From Dermanyssus gallinae (lineage: Eukaryota > Arthropoda > Arachnida > Mesostigmata > Dermanyssidae): a stretch of DNA of 64,000 nt. A program made the position numbers and the translations under genes. Positions 22,737-32,600 of the stretch are shown here, one piece after another (the stretch's first letter is position 1; each line of letters opens with the position of its first letter). A model generated the notes under the pieces. That model was not told where the DNA came from. It did no database searches and worked only from the letters and a program-made list of their open reading frames with translations. The DNA is taken from positions 186,001 through 250,000 of the forward strand of contig QVRM01006018.1 of NCBI GenBank assembly GCA_003439945.1, written 5' to 3'.

Positions 22737-22750
22737 ATAATTAGATGTTG
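22737..22750. repeat. Target-site duplication, left side of PHD-LINE copy 2
   Basis: ATAATTAGATGTTG, exact partner of 24575-24588. Bases outside differ (T and A on the left copy, C and G on the right). Confidence 0.88.
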
Positions 22751-22768
22751 ACGTTATAAAACAGAAGC

Positions 22769-24427
22769 ATGCACAGCATGACAGAGAAGCAGTTGCGGCA
22801 GCACTTTACTGCCCTTCTTCTCGATGCAAACGCCCCCGCGCCTAACCCAGTTATTGAGCAACCGCTCACTCTGGAGCAGCACGACATGAATTCGCCGTTT
22901 ACGGTGGAGAAAGTTGTGCAGATCTTGCGCGGGTTACCCAAGAAAAAGAGTAGTGGTTCTGATGGAATCTATTACGAACATTGGGCTAAGTCGTCCGATG
23001 TTTTAGCGGAGGAGCTATGTAAGCTGTTTAATCAGATACTCGCCGGGGGACACATACCCCAGGTTTGGCACGAGGCTAGGCTTACTCTGCTATTCAAGGG
23101 CAAAAACGGTGACAACGTGGACGATCCAAATCTCTATCGAAGTATCGCGTCGGAGCGCACTCTCTAGAAAATCTTTGCCAAGTTGATTATCTCGAGGGCG
23201 CTTCCAACTGTGGAGAAGGCCCTACCTCCGGAGCAATTCGGATTCAGGAAAGGTCGAGGTACACAGGACGCGATCCACGTACTCCAGTCGGAAGTTGAAC
23301 GGGTGTTGGCTGTGCCCGGGGGTCACTTGTACGCCGTCTTTATCGATTGTGTCAAGGCCTTCGACAAAGCTCCCCGTCACCTACTAGTCGATTCATTTCG
23401 ACATGCTGGGGTGGGTGGTTCTTTCCTACGAGAAGTAAACGTAAGGGGCGAAGACACCTTGCAGCTCTGTCAAAACGTAGGGACCCCCCAAGGGGACCCT
23501 CTCAGTTGCCTGGCATTCTCCTTGCTCATCGCAGATTTAGCTCGCCATGTGCGGGAGGAGTTTAGAAACGCCGTCGTCGTCATGTATGCGGATGACATAG
23601 TAGTGGCCCACCGGGACCGCGGTGCCATTCGTCGAATTGTCGGCGACGTCGAAAGTTACCTTCACTGTAAGGGCCTGCAAATAAATGCGCGGAAGACGAA
23701 AGCATGAAGTTTCACCGTGGGGGTCGATTGGCCGCAGCAGAATCTTGTCAACTCCGTCCCGTATTTAGGTCTGAGGCTACACTATACGGGAACGACCTTT
23801 ACCCAGCACATCGGCGACAGGTGTCGAGCGGCTATTACCTCTATTTACACAGAGGTGAGAGACCCTCGACGACTGTCTTTGAGTGCGGCCGTGCGTCTTT
23901 ATGAGCTTAAGATTGTGCCAATGTTGAGCTACAGCCTTGACAGGGTGTGGGGCCATCTTTCAGCGGCAAATTTTGCGCAGCTAGAAAGATGCTTCACAAT
24001 ATATATGAAGCGGGTCCTTTGCTTACCCCGGACGGCAAAAAGCCGCTTCGTGTACCTGCTAGCGGGTTGCGGGCCGGCAGTGAAAACAATTAGAGTCAGG
24101 CTTAGGTCACCTATTACTAAACCACTTCAGCAATTTTTGTTGGAGTGGCAGGGAAACGTGACCGAGGCCTCGGCAGAGGTAGCGCAATTGGATGTGTACC
24201 TCGCCAGGGAGACTTGGGATGGAATGGCATGCACTAGCCGGCACGTGTACACAAGATACATTGTGCATGGCTATCATCACTTGGTATGTTCGACCCAAGG
24301 ATTTCACCAAGTTGGCGATCAATGTCGTTGCCGGTTCTGCTCGCAGATATGCGCTAAATACCACGCAGCGAGCTGCCAGAAGCATCGGCGGTCTTTGCAC
24401 TTTTTCGCTCGGTGGGACGGTCGCTGA
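22769..24427 (+). pseudogene. PHD-LINE ORF2 fragment (RT domain), broken
   Basis: It reads from PLTLEQHDMN through KKSSGSDGIYYEHW and SIASERTL. An in-frame TAG at 23165-23167 replaces the Lys codon found in copy 1, then FGFRKGRGTQDAI, FIDCVKAFDKAPR, VGTPQGDPLSC and VVMYADDIVVAH follow with catalytic Asp-Asp intact. A short in-frame deletion precedes motif B. Near 23700-23720 two frame changes precede PYLGLRLHYTG and the C-terminal Cys/His tail (CRCRFCSQICAKYHAASC), ending at 24427. Non-functional. Confidence 0.85.
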
Positions 24428-24506
24428 AGTGTTCCAATTGTATAAAATGAATGAATTGTATTGAAATTATGTACCATCTTAAAATGCAATGTTATTGCGA
24501 AATAAA

Positions 24507-24508
<2 letters not shown>

Positions 24509-24565
<57 letters not shown>
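24509..24565. repeat. (AT)n microsatellite in PHD-LINE copy 2 tail
   Basis: About 28 AT units directly after AATAAACC. It is absent from copy 1, so it arose from tail variation or later expansion. Confidence 0.95.
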
Positions 24566-24566
<1 letters not shown>

Positions 24567-24574
24567 TAGAGCGC

Positions 24575-24588
24575 ATAATTAGATGTTG
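24575..24588. repeat. Target-site duplication, right side of PHD-LINE copy 2
   Basis: Exact partner of 22737-22750. LINE-E sequence continues immediately to the right. Confidence 0.88.
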
Positions 24589-24805
24589 GCGTCTTAGTGA
24601 CTGGCAATTCTGTGACTACGCTTTGGTTGGTTTCTGTTACTACGCTGTGGTAGGCCTCGTTACAATATAACACCGCTAAAGAAAAGCTAACCGTTGAGCA
24701 ACACGGATTCCTTCCCGGGCGATCAATCTAATTTGCTATCAACCTTCTGCTGGACTATGTGCAACCACGTCATCAAAGTAAAGAAATGACGTATACCGCA
24801 TTCAT

Positions 24806-25050
24806 TGTGCAGAATTTTCCGCCAAACACGCCGGTATGATCGGTTCCTTTGTGCGTTGACTGGCTCTCCCACAAACGTAGATTTTGCACAACTATGTAGG
24901 AGAAAAAAGACAGAATAACTGCTTTTATAAATTTCATCCTCACTCCTAAACAAAACGTTTTCCCGGCTTCCACTCATTGGCAAAAATGATTTTCTCACCG
25001 GGTTTGACCATACCCTAGCGTTTTGGACACACAAATAGGAACACCCTGTA
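24806..25050. mobile_element. Possible Tc1/mariner-type terminal fragment
   Basis: A 245-bp block unique in the window, between two LINE-E copies. Its right end read on the minus strand starts TACAGGGTGTTCC, which resembles the terminal repeats of Tc1/mariner-like elements, and sits against (TA)n as expected for TA insertion. No transposase motif was found inside and no left terminal repeat was seen. A call of unclassified spacer is also tenable. Confidence 0.3.
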
Positions 25051-25134
25051 TATATATATATTAAAGTTCCTCGTTGCAGTTGGGGAATATGGGGCGGTCA
25101 GTCGAAGAATAGAATTGTTCGGAATAATAAAAGG

Positions 25135-25374
25135 TTGACTCGAATCTATGACGTCGTTGACTGGTCGGGTTACACACTTCTCTTGGCGGTGCACGTTGTT
25201 CTTGGTGGTGATGATGATGATGCCGATACTCTGGATGTGCCACGGTCCGTGGACGATGGGGCACGTGCCATGTGGTCGTATGCACACACCTGGCTGGTTT
25301 TGAATCGAGTTGTCTATGCTGGTCTCGATGCTGTGGCTGTTGCCGATTCCTGGGGAGGCGAGATGCACGTTTGA
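25135..25374 (+). other. Conserved short ORF of the LINE-E 5' block, copy 2
   Basis: 79 codons, MTRIYDVVDWSGYTL to WGGEMHV. Acidic DDDD run from a GAT microsatellite. Same frame and length as at 53113-53352. No domain recognised. Confidence 0.35.
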
Positions 25375-25615
25375 CAATGTGCTCGGACGGTTGTGGTGTC
25401 GCGTCTCCGTGCTGCTGATGATGGTGGAGGTGGTGGTGCCGTGCTTGGTGACAAATTTCCAACTGCCTACTTTGACGTTTCAGTTGGCTTGGGTGGTTGG
25501 TCGGCCTGCTGACGGTATAATTAGATGTTGGCGTCTTAGTGACTGGCAATTCTATGACTACGCTGTGGTTGGTTTCTGTTACCACGCTGTGGTAGGCCTC
25601 GTTACAATATAACAC

Positions 25616-26711
25616 CGCTAAAGAAAAGCTAACCGTTGAGCCACACGGATTCCTTCCCGGGCGATCAATCTAAGATGCTATCAACCTTCACCTGGACTAT
25701 GTGCAACGACGTCATCAAAGTAAAGAAATGACGTATACCGCATTCATAGATTTTATGACCGCATTTGACTCTGTCCCAAGGGACCGTCTCTTAGAGATAA
25801 TTCGTAGCAAATTTTTAATACGCGGAGCAATGTACAACCTTGTCCGGGACATGCTTCACTATAACTCTATCATAGTTAAGAACGAAGATCATTATGTCAA
25901 CGACACCATAACGCAAACGATGGGATTGGCCCAAGAAGATCCTGCTAGCCCGTTCCTTTTTATAATTTACATAGCAACCTTATCGGATCTTCTACGCGAT
26001 GCAAAGGCTTCGCACGCCTTCAACGCGGATGACCTAGTCAGCGTCGCAAATTCGCGTGATCATCTCCAGTATTTCCTGGACAAAACAGTGAATTGGTGCA
26101 AAGAGAACACGCTAATAATAAACATAACTAAAACGAAAGTCCTTCGCTTTAGCCGAGGAAGGCATACGCCGCAGCCGATCGCCGCAGCAAAATGAATGGC
26201 ATTGCATTGGAGATCGTCAGCCACTTTCCTTATCTCGGCATTACATTGACACCAAAACTTTATTTTAGCAGACATATCGAGATTATACTAGCCAGGGCAA
26301 CAGCAACTGTCATGCTTCTCGGTCAACTACAAGACTGCGCTAAACATATTCAGGCTAAAAATGATCTCTATTATATGATACGGCCTGCCTGCAATAGCAC
26401 AATTTCTCACTGTTAGCGATCTGAAAAGGCTAGATTGTTTTAAAGCACTTAATATTAAGCGCGTGCTAGGTCTACCCAAAAACGCATTTGCTAACTTTCC
26501 TCTTGAACTATGTCGCGAACGAGCTCTTACAGAGGATTTTGCCCTATACGGACTACCACTTCATGAAGCCGTGTATAGAGAGTATATAGAGAGTTTCAGG
26601 AGATACGCAACGTAAAGTTTGCGTCCTATAACTATACGGACGGATCAGCGTTTTGCTCGGACAAATACAAGAGAGGAGCCCAGAAGAACCGAGCACTAGT
26701 TTGTCGAGTGG
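25616..26711 (+). pseudogene. LINE-E reverse transcriptase, 5'-less and broken, NADD at active site
   Basis: Starts KEKLTVEQHGFLPGRSI, with a stop in the next codons, then DAINL. Main frame (to 26195): YTAFIDFMTAFDSVPRDRL (motif A), GLAQEDPASPFLF (motif B, normally QGDP) and AFNADDLVSVAN, where Asn replaces the aromatic residue of the F/YADD box. A frame change near 26190 leads to FPYLGITLTPKLYFSRH, then further breaks lead to LGLPKNAFANFPLELCRERA and the KFASYNYTDGSAFCSDK block. No ORF1 or endonuclease is seen. Inactive. Confidence 0.8.
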
Positions 26712-27423
26712 CAAAAAGTGAAAATATTCTCTGCAAAACAAAGCTATTCGTGCTATTTTTGGTCTGCGACCCAGAGAATTAGTCGCCTTCCTGCTCAAAG
26801 AACACGGTTGTTTTAGTGTGAAGCAGCTGATATGTTTTCGAGCTGCCATTTTTGTATACAAAATCATTAACAATCTAATAGAGACTGGCGACCTTTTCCA
26901 GATTACACCCTCTATTGCTGCACCCTACCCCCTCCGAAACACACGTCCTTACATCGCCATATATCTTCCGCCATCACGCCTGCTTATGAATGGACCACGT
27001 CATCACTCCTTTATTGTTTGGAACAGAATTCCTGCCCCCATTGCCACCATTCCCGGTCTTTCGGCCTTTAAGAGTAACCTTAGAAAGTTTGTTTATTCCT
27101 TGTAGTTGTTTTATTTTTTTTTTTTTTATTCTATCGGTGCCCCTTCTTGTTAACTATTTCATTTAATCTTTATGGACTTTCCTCTAGTCATTAAATTATT
27201 ATTAAAAATGTTTGTTGTCTATTCAAATAAATTACTATACACGTGTTCTATAGTATTATTAATATTACTACTCGTTTGATTAATTTATTTTTCTTTTCCT
27301 TTCGACGCAACGAGCACAAGACCTTCGTTCTAGCCCATGGGCTACCTTCGTAGTACAGAGGCTGTATACTTTCGAGTGTATTTGCAAGTACTCATGAATA
27401 AAGCTATGTGTTTCATTCATTCA
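26712..27423 (+). mobile_element. LINE-K 3' fragment
   Basis: It begins near LQNKAIRAIFGLRPRELVASL and continues as the C-terminal region of a CR1/Jockey-type RT protein, ICFRAAIFVYKIINNL to GPRHHSFIVWNRIPAP to FKSNLRKFVYSL, stopping near 27105. An AT-rich 3' UTR with AATAAAGC and an (ATTC) tail runs to 27423. Only the last 110 or so codons exist, so it is 5'-truncated. It is not repeated elsewhere in the window and is missing from the equivalent place near 54720. Confidence 0.68.
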
Positions 27424-27436
27424 TGACATGGCACGG

Positions 27437-28206
27437 ATAATGAAGCTAAGAACAAACAACTGGTATATCAACTACAAAACGATAAGAAGCGTTCGTACGC
27501 GTACAATGTTCTTATAATGGGCATTCCGGAAGATCTACCTGAGCTTCGACGAAAAGAAAATAGTCGCGACCCTGGCTTTCGAAAGTTCGTTTTAAGTTGT
27601 CTTCAAAGGTACGTTGGTACAATCAATGACGATGATTTCGAACTGACGCATCGACTGGGCCCGATAGAACGAACATCTCGCCCTCGTCCCGTGGCGTGGG
27701 CTCTGACTTCGGCATCTTTCACATCCAGGGGTAAGCCAAACTCCCCAAAATTTATTATTAAATCACATAAGCCGCCAACCGAACGACCCTCTGCCTCTCC
27801 CCCCTCAAATACAATCACCAGTGGACGAGAGAACAGCAGTTCTACCCAGCAGCAGCTCCACCAGCAACGACAACCAAATCAGCAGCGTGCACAACCCAAC
27901 AATTCTTCATCACAAACATTCACTTGCAGCACTAACAGTGACAACGACAACGCCAACCTAGGCAGGCAGACTGTTGTGACACCTGTGTCTGTCACAACGA
28001 CTGCTAGCACTGTTACTGGCGGTAACGACGTCGAATTGTCGGGCTACGGTAAACAACAGCCTAATAGACAGACGACGAACCTCCAAGAACAGCAGTTACA
28101 GCTACACCGAGAAGTTGCAAGTGAAGAAGAGGAAGAGGAAAATGAACCACAGCAGAAAGAGCAGCTGGGAACGCACAATCCGAAACAGCAACAACAGAAA
28201 AAATAG
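27437..28206 (+). pseudogene. LINE-J copy A ORF1 (RNA-binding type), 5'-truncated
   Basis: Starts mid-protein in a likely coiled-coil end (NKQLVYQLQNDKKRSYAYNV), followed by LIMGIPEDLPELRR and FRKFVLSCLQRYVG, an RRM-like arrangement seen in ORF1 of L1/CR1-type elements. A long Gln/Asn/Ser/Thr-rich region ends in an acidic EEEEEE run. The frame closes at 28206, while another frame (28115-28339) continues a basic, Gln-rich tail shared with copy B, so the true end is uncertain. No in-frame ATG begins the remaining protein, and the ATG at 27517 is internal. Confidence 0.65.
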
Positions 28207-28886
28207 GAAGCGGCAGCAGCCGCAACCTCAGGATGATCACCTACCAGCTGCTGGTGCGGACGGCGCTGAAACAACAGTCGCCGATCTGCAAGAAAGCAAC
28301 GCAATTCAACCTAAACCGAATAGTCCGGTTACGAAATGATGTGATATAGACATAACAATTATGAGTTAATTGCAGAGTTGAAATCTTATTCAAGGTACAA
28401 TTAGATTTTATTTTAGATTACAAATCGTAGTACTTAATTAAACCAAATTATTTGTCTCTTCATATGTACCATGTACTCTCTAGCTATAAATGAAAATACA
28501 CTTTAACAAGAAAACGCAATATTTGTTAATATGCAATACAGCATCACCAAATATAAGAAACAAAATATCCATTTAATAACTATAATATGTTTACTACTAG
28601 CTACGTGATTCACCGCAACATAAAATTGATGTATGGGCATATATGTATATATGCTCATATAGCCCTTTATAAGGGAGCACTCGAGCCAATGAAGCATCGC
28701 TTTTCGTTTGAGACAAGACGCTTAAGTCATTTCCAGCACTATCAGATAGTTACTACTTTTTACTACTATTATTACAATTACACGTATTATTACTTTTTTA
28801 CTATTAATAATATTATCATATTTTACGTTCTACTACTATTATTACAATTCTGCTTGTAATTTTTTTAGCGATTAAGATACCTGCCT

Positions 28887-31470
28887 ATGAATCCATTTGA
28901 TGAGGATGTCTCAAACCATGAAGAAAAAAACAGCCAACTTTTCCACTTTCCTAACTATTGTATAAACAATACAAATATCTTGCCAAAATACTTCAAACAT
29001 ATCTCTGTTTGCCACTTTAACCTGAGGGATATTAGCGCCAATACTAGATTCCATAATCTAAAACACGATATTGAATCGTTTACGTTCCATCTTGACTTTG
29101 TTGCAATTTCTGAGAGCTGGTGCACAAAAGTTACAGAACGTATGTACAATATAGCTGGGTTTAAACACTTAGCTCAATTTCGAAAACAAAATACTCGAGG
29201 AGGAGGAGGAGTCATCCTATATATAAATGAAAAACTGCCACATAATAAAATAACCAAATATACAAATGCATCTGAAACCATTCAAGCGATAGCTTGCCAA
29301 ACTGAAATCCAAGGACGCAACTTGGTTGTAATAACACTTTATGGTGATGATATGGTGCAATCGATGTTCTTACACCCGATCATCGACCAATGTTTGCGGC
29401 ATTTACTGGTTTAGGGATACACCATGTGCGAGAACTCAAACTAAAGTTTAACCGCGCAGAAACTTCAAGAAAAAACTCCACCTAGAATTTCAGCAGGCAC
29501 TAGCTACAACGCTCTGGTTTGGCATAATCAACAGTGACTCTGCACAGACAAACTTTTCTGCTTTTAGTTGTAAACTAAACAATCTGTACAATGAACTTTT
29601 CAGCCTTTTTTTTTCAACCTTTTCAGCCCTTTCAGCCCAAACACACAAAGATAAATCACGCACGAATTACTGACCAGTGGTTTAATCATGAACTCATACA
29701 GATGGGAGTAGCTAAGGACAGACTAGGTAATAAAGTTAAAAAGTATAATAGTAAATATGATAAGCTGAGACTAAATGAGCTATCTAAATTATATAAGAAA
29801 CATGCGCTCAAAAACAAAAAAATACTATGCGGACAAATTTAATACCTTTACACTTCGCAATTAATTCCGCACCAAGATGTTCCCCCTGAAAAATTCACAT
29901 TCAATGAAATCACTCCCGAGGCATTTATACTAAAATATATATACAAATAAGCTTAAAGCAATCATGAGAGGCTGTCAAACGCATATTCCTGGCAAGTTTA
30001 TTAGGCAATACATAACCTACATATCAAGTATTCTCGCAGCTATCTTCAACCAATGTCTTGCACAGGGGGTATGCCCGGCAGAATTGAAATGTGCAATAAT
30101 TACACCAATTTTTAAACAGGGAGATAAAAATGAACCAACTAATTATCGACCTATAAGTTGTGTTTTAATCCTAGCGAAACTGTTTAAGTCAATTATCAAT
30201 TATCAGATTCGACTATATCTTGACAACACACACTTTATTAGTCCAATGCAGTTTGGCTTCCGTAGTAAATGCAATACCAATTTAGCTCTTACTCATCTTC
30301 AGGAATATATAATAAAAAGCTGGGAGTCTAATCAAATTGTTGTTGGTGTATTTGTCGATATCGAAAAAGCATTTGACTCGGTCGATAAAAATATCCTAAT
30401 CAATATACTCGCATAACTGAATTTCGCTGAAGGCCCAAATGCGTTTTTTAATTCTTATTTAACCGACAGGATACAAATCACCAGAAATGGCGACACTATG
30501 TCATCTCCGTGTTCCCCACACCTCGGTACACCACAAGGAACCAGCCTTTCACCAACACTATTCCTAATATTTATTAACTCTCTTCTAAAGGCTAGTGAAC
30601 TGAAGGCTATTGCTTTTGCTGACGACATCACTTTTCTTTGTCCACTTTCCTTACAAAATCTAACTAGCGATGTTGAGTATACAAATGGCCAACTTAAACT
30701 TTTCTCAAATTGGTATTCAAAACACAGGCTGTCTTTAAATAGAAATAAAACAAAAATGTTAATTTTTACTCCATGGCAAAGATCAATAAACCCACAAATA
30801 GCAATTAAATTCGATAATACTAATATAAAACAAGCATTTGAATACAAATGCTTGGGTCTAACCCTTGATCCCTCACTGACGTCCCGAAATCATACAAATA
30901 CCTTAAGTACCAAACTCGAAAAGATTGTGCCTCAATAAAGTAAATTAAGCAATGTTGGCGTATCCCCTGATGTGATGTTGATTGTATATAAATCATTATT
31001 CCTCTGTTATATAACATATTACTTGCCACTGTTTGAGTCAACGCTTTCAACACTTACACATAAACTACAGGTTGCACAGAATAACGCGTTAAGAGCCATT
31101 TTTGGCTACAGAAGGGATGAAAGTGTATCTCATCTCTATGCTATTCACAAACTGCTTAATATAGCATCACTTTACAAATTTGAATTAGGCATTCTTGCGT
31201 ATAAAAACTTCCGTGGCATGTTGCCTCCAGAATATCTTTCTATTTTACATTCAAAACCAACAGAAATCGAAACAGCCCACCTCTTAGAATACCCAATACT
31301 TATCGTAACTATAGACTTAAATCGCCTGATATGGCCATGGCCAAATTATGAAACACACTCGATAATGAATTACGGGAATGTACATCACTTAAGTTATTCA
31401 AGGAAAGATGGCACCAAAAATTACACAATGAGCAATGCCTTAATCGATAAGACTCTTCAACGATATGCAG
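28887..31470 (+). pseudogene. LINE-J copy A ORF2: endonuclease-RT, broken
   Basis: ATG at 28887. The APE endonuclease shows VCHFNLRDI, VAISESWCTK and GGGGVILYINEKLP. A deletion near 29350 removes about 260 bp that copy B keeps, and another near 29860 removes about 220 bp. RT blocks: CAIITPIFKQGDKNEPTNYRPIS, FGFRSKCNTNLALTHL and VFVDIEKAFDSVDKN (30416). After a stop and frame change comes GTPQGTSLSPTLFLIFINSL with FADDITFLC (30498-30938), retaining the catalytic Asp pair. The C-terminal part (LQVAQNNALRAIFGYRRDES) lies at 30972-31460. Confidence 0.8.
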
Positions 31471-31472
31471 GT

Positions 31473-31510
31473 CATTATTATTATTATCATTATTATTATT
31501 ATTATTATTT
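31473..31510. repeat. (ATT)n microsatellite in LINE-J copy A
   Basis: Short, slightly imperfect ATT tract near the end of ORF2. The copy B equivalent (58873-58934) is longer and purer. Confidence 0.9.
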
Positions 31511-31671
31511 GTTTTTTTTTAAATTATATACAGTCTAAGCTGATTATCAAATAGTACTAATGACATATAGATAACTGGAATGACAAGTAAAACAATGTAT
31601 AAAACACGGATGTTCTGTAAGGAACGTGTGTTTGAAACTAATAAAACTGAACTGAACTGAAAAAAAAACTG

Positions 31672-31773
31672 AAATAGACACAGCGTCACTACAATCTCGT
31701 ACACACTACATAGAACAAGTGTAGACTTCGCACAACATCCGATGTATACTACTACCAATATTATGGTGAATAT
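31672..31773 (+). mobile_element. LINE-E 3' UTR piece after LINE-J copy A
   Basis: Matches the reverse complement of 4330-4430, the tail of the LINE-E fragment there (TCACTACAATCTCGTACACA and ACTACCAATATTATGGTG strings). It follows the LINE-J poly(A) without spacer. Confidence 0.72.
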
Positions 31774-31892
31774 GTATGTATATACACAGTGCTGCACGTT
31801 CATGTAAGCGGCACGGAAATGGTCAACGTAAAAGCTAAAATGAACTCAGTTAAAGTCAAACTTGCTAATTTTACTGTTGTTGTTGTAGTTCG

Positions 31893-32600
31893 TTTTGTTG
31901 TTGATTTTGTTGCAGCCCCTATTCGTTTTATTGTTGTTGATTTAGTTGTTGCCGTCACTCTTGTTGTTGTTGTTACTTCTATACCGCTCGCAATGTACAG
32001 GAAAGACGTAGACGATGTGATAGTGTGCTGGTTTCTCTAATCCGGCTTCGCTTGGAGGTCTCAGTTGCAGAAGCATATTCAGAGATACGCCTCTCAGTCT
32101 CTCTCACACACGCCTCGCAGTAGTTGACCTGATATTGAATCTGTTGACTGTTACTGCTGTCGCTGCTGGTTATGGCGAAACTTCGCCGACAAGGTTGAAG
32201 TCGGCGGAACAGCGATGCAATCGACGATTCACCAGGTGACCCGGTTACCGGGCTTCAGCTCTTGCCCTGCGGCGATCGACAGTCTTCAGTGGTGATGCCT
32301 TCGTATAGATCTGTGAGACCCCGAGTGGAACCCCACCTCCCTCCGCCTCAACACCACGACCAGCACTCGCCCCATTTGGTCTCTCCATTTTCGGAGGTCC
32401 GTCTCACGTGAGCCTAGCCTCGTAGAGGTTTAAATTCGCCTCCAGATTCGTTCTTCCTCACATTCGGCTGTCATCACTGACGAGCTCTTGAAGTTGTCGT
32501 GAAAGCTGTCTCGAGGCCGCACTTGTCAATCCTCAATATCCTCCATAGTGCAACTGTGAGGTGCCGCTGTAACTTTTGGTCAGGTGTCATTATCATCAAC
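31893..32600 (+). promoter_or_regulatory. FAR1 upstream region / 5' UTR
   Basis: Conserved with 59303-60012 and in part with the FAR relic (18910-19374), although exons are missing from the relic. It holds a TTG-rich start, a GCCGACAAGGTTGAAGTCGGC inverted motif and a block just before the ATG ending ATCATCAACATGG, a good animal start context. The transcription start was not located. No clear TATA box. Confidence 0.45.

Larger units (their letters stand above)
22751..24574 (+). mobile_element. PHD-LINE copy 2, 5'-truncated
   Basis: 1,824 bp bearing the RT half of the PHD-LINE ORF2 and a 3' tail: GAAATAAACC followed by a long (AT)n tract (24509-24565) and a short unique end. It is bounded by exact 14-bp duplications, the same length as for copy 1, and begins mid-ORF2, as expected for incomplete reverse transcription. 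Confidence 0.87.
22211..24805 (+). mobile_element. LINE-E copy 1, interrupted by a PHD-LINE
   Basis: The 5' block (22280-22736) is shared with 25060-25510 and 53041-53495. The RT start (from near 24665: KEKLTVEQHGFLPGRSI) is shared with 25616 and 53619. The PHD-LINE at 22751-24574 splits it, with a 14-bp duplication at 22737-22750 and 24575-24588. The other two copies show the uninterrupted site. LINE-E stops at about 24805, just inside the RT, so this copy is only an N-terminal stub. Confidence 0.78.
25060..26711 (+). mobile_element. LINE-E copy 2
   Basis: The 5' block (25060-25612) and the RT part match copy 3 (53041-54700). The copy breaks off at 26711 within LVCRV, where LINE-K sequence begins. 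A short LINE-E string (TGACATGGCACG) reappears at 27424, so LINE-K lies inside LINE-E. Confidence 0.78.
27424..31660 (+). mobile_element. LINE-J copy A
   Basis: A two-ORF element (ORF1, then endonuclease-RT ORF2) with a 3' region containing (ATT)n at 31473-31510, AATAAAACTGAACTGAACTG and poly(A). The copy lacks the start of ORF1 and has internal deletions in ORF2 relative to copy B. LINE-E 3' UTR resumes right after its tail at 31672, so LINE-J was inserted into LINE-E. Confidence 0.78.

Noticed and set aside
31789..32040. Val-rich small ORF upstream of FAR1 (also 59150-59452)
   Set aside because: TTG/GTT repeat translation. Relic and genes differ in repeat number. The real FAR start is the downstream ATG with exon structure support.
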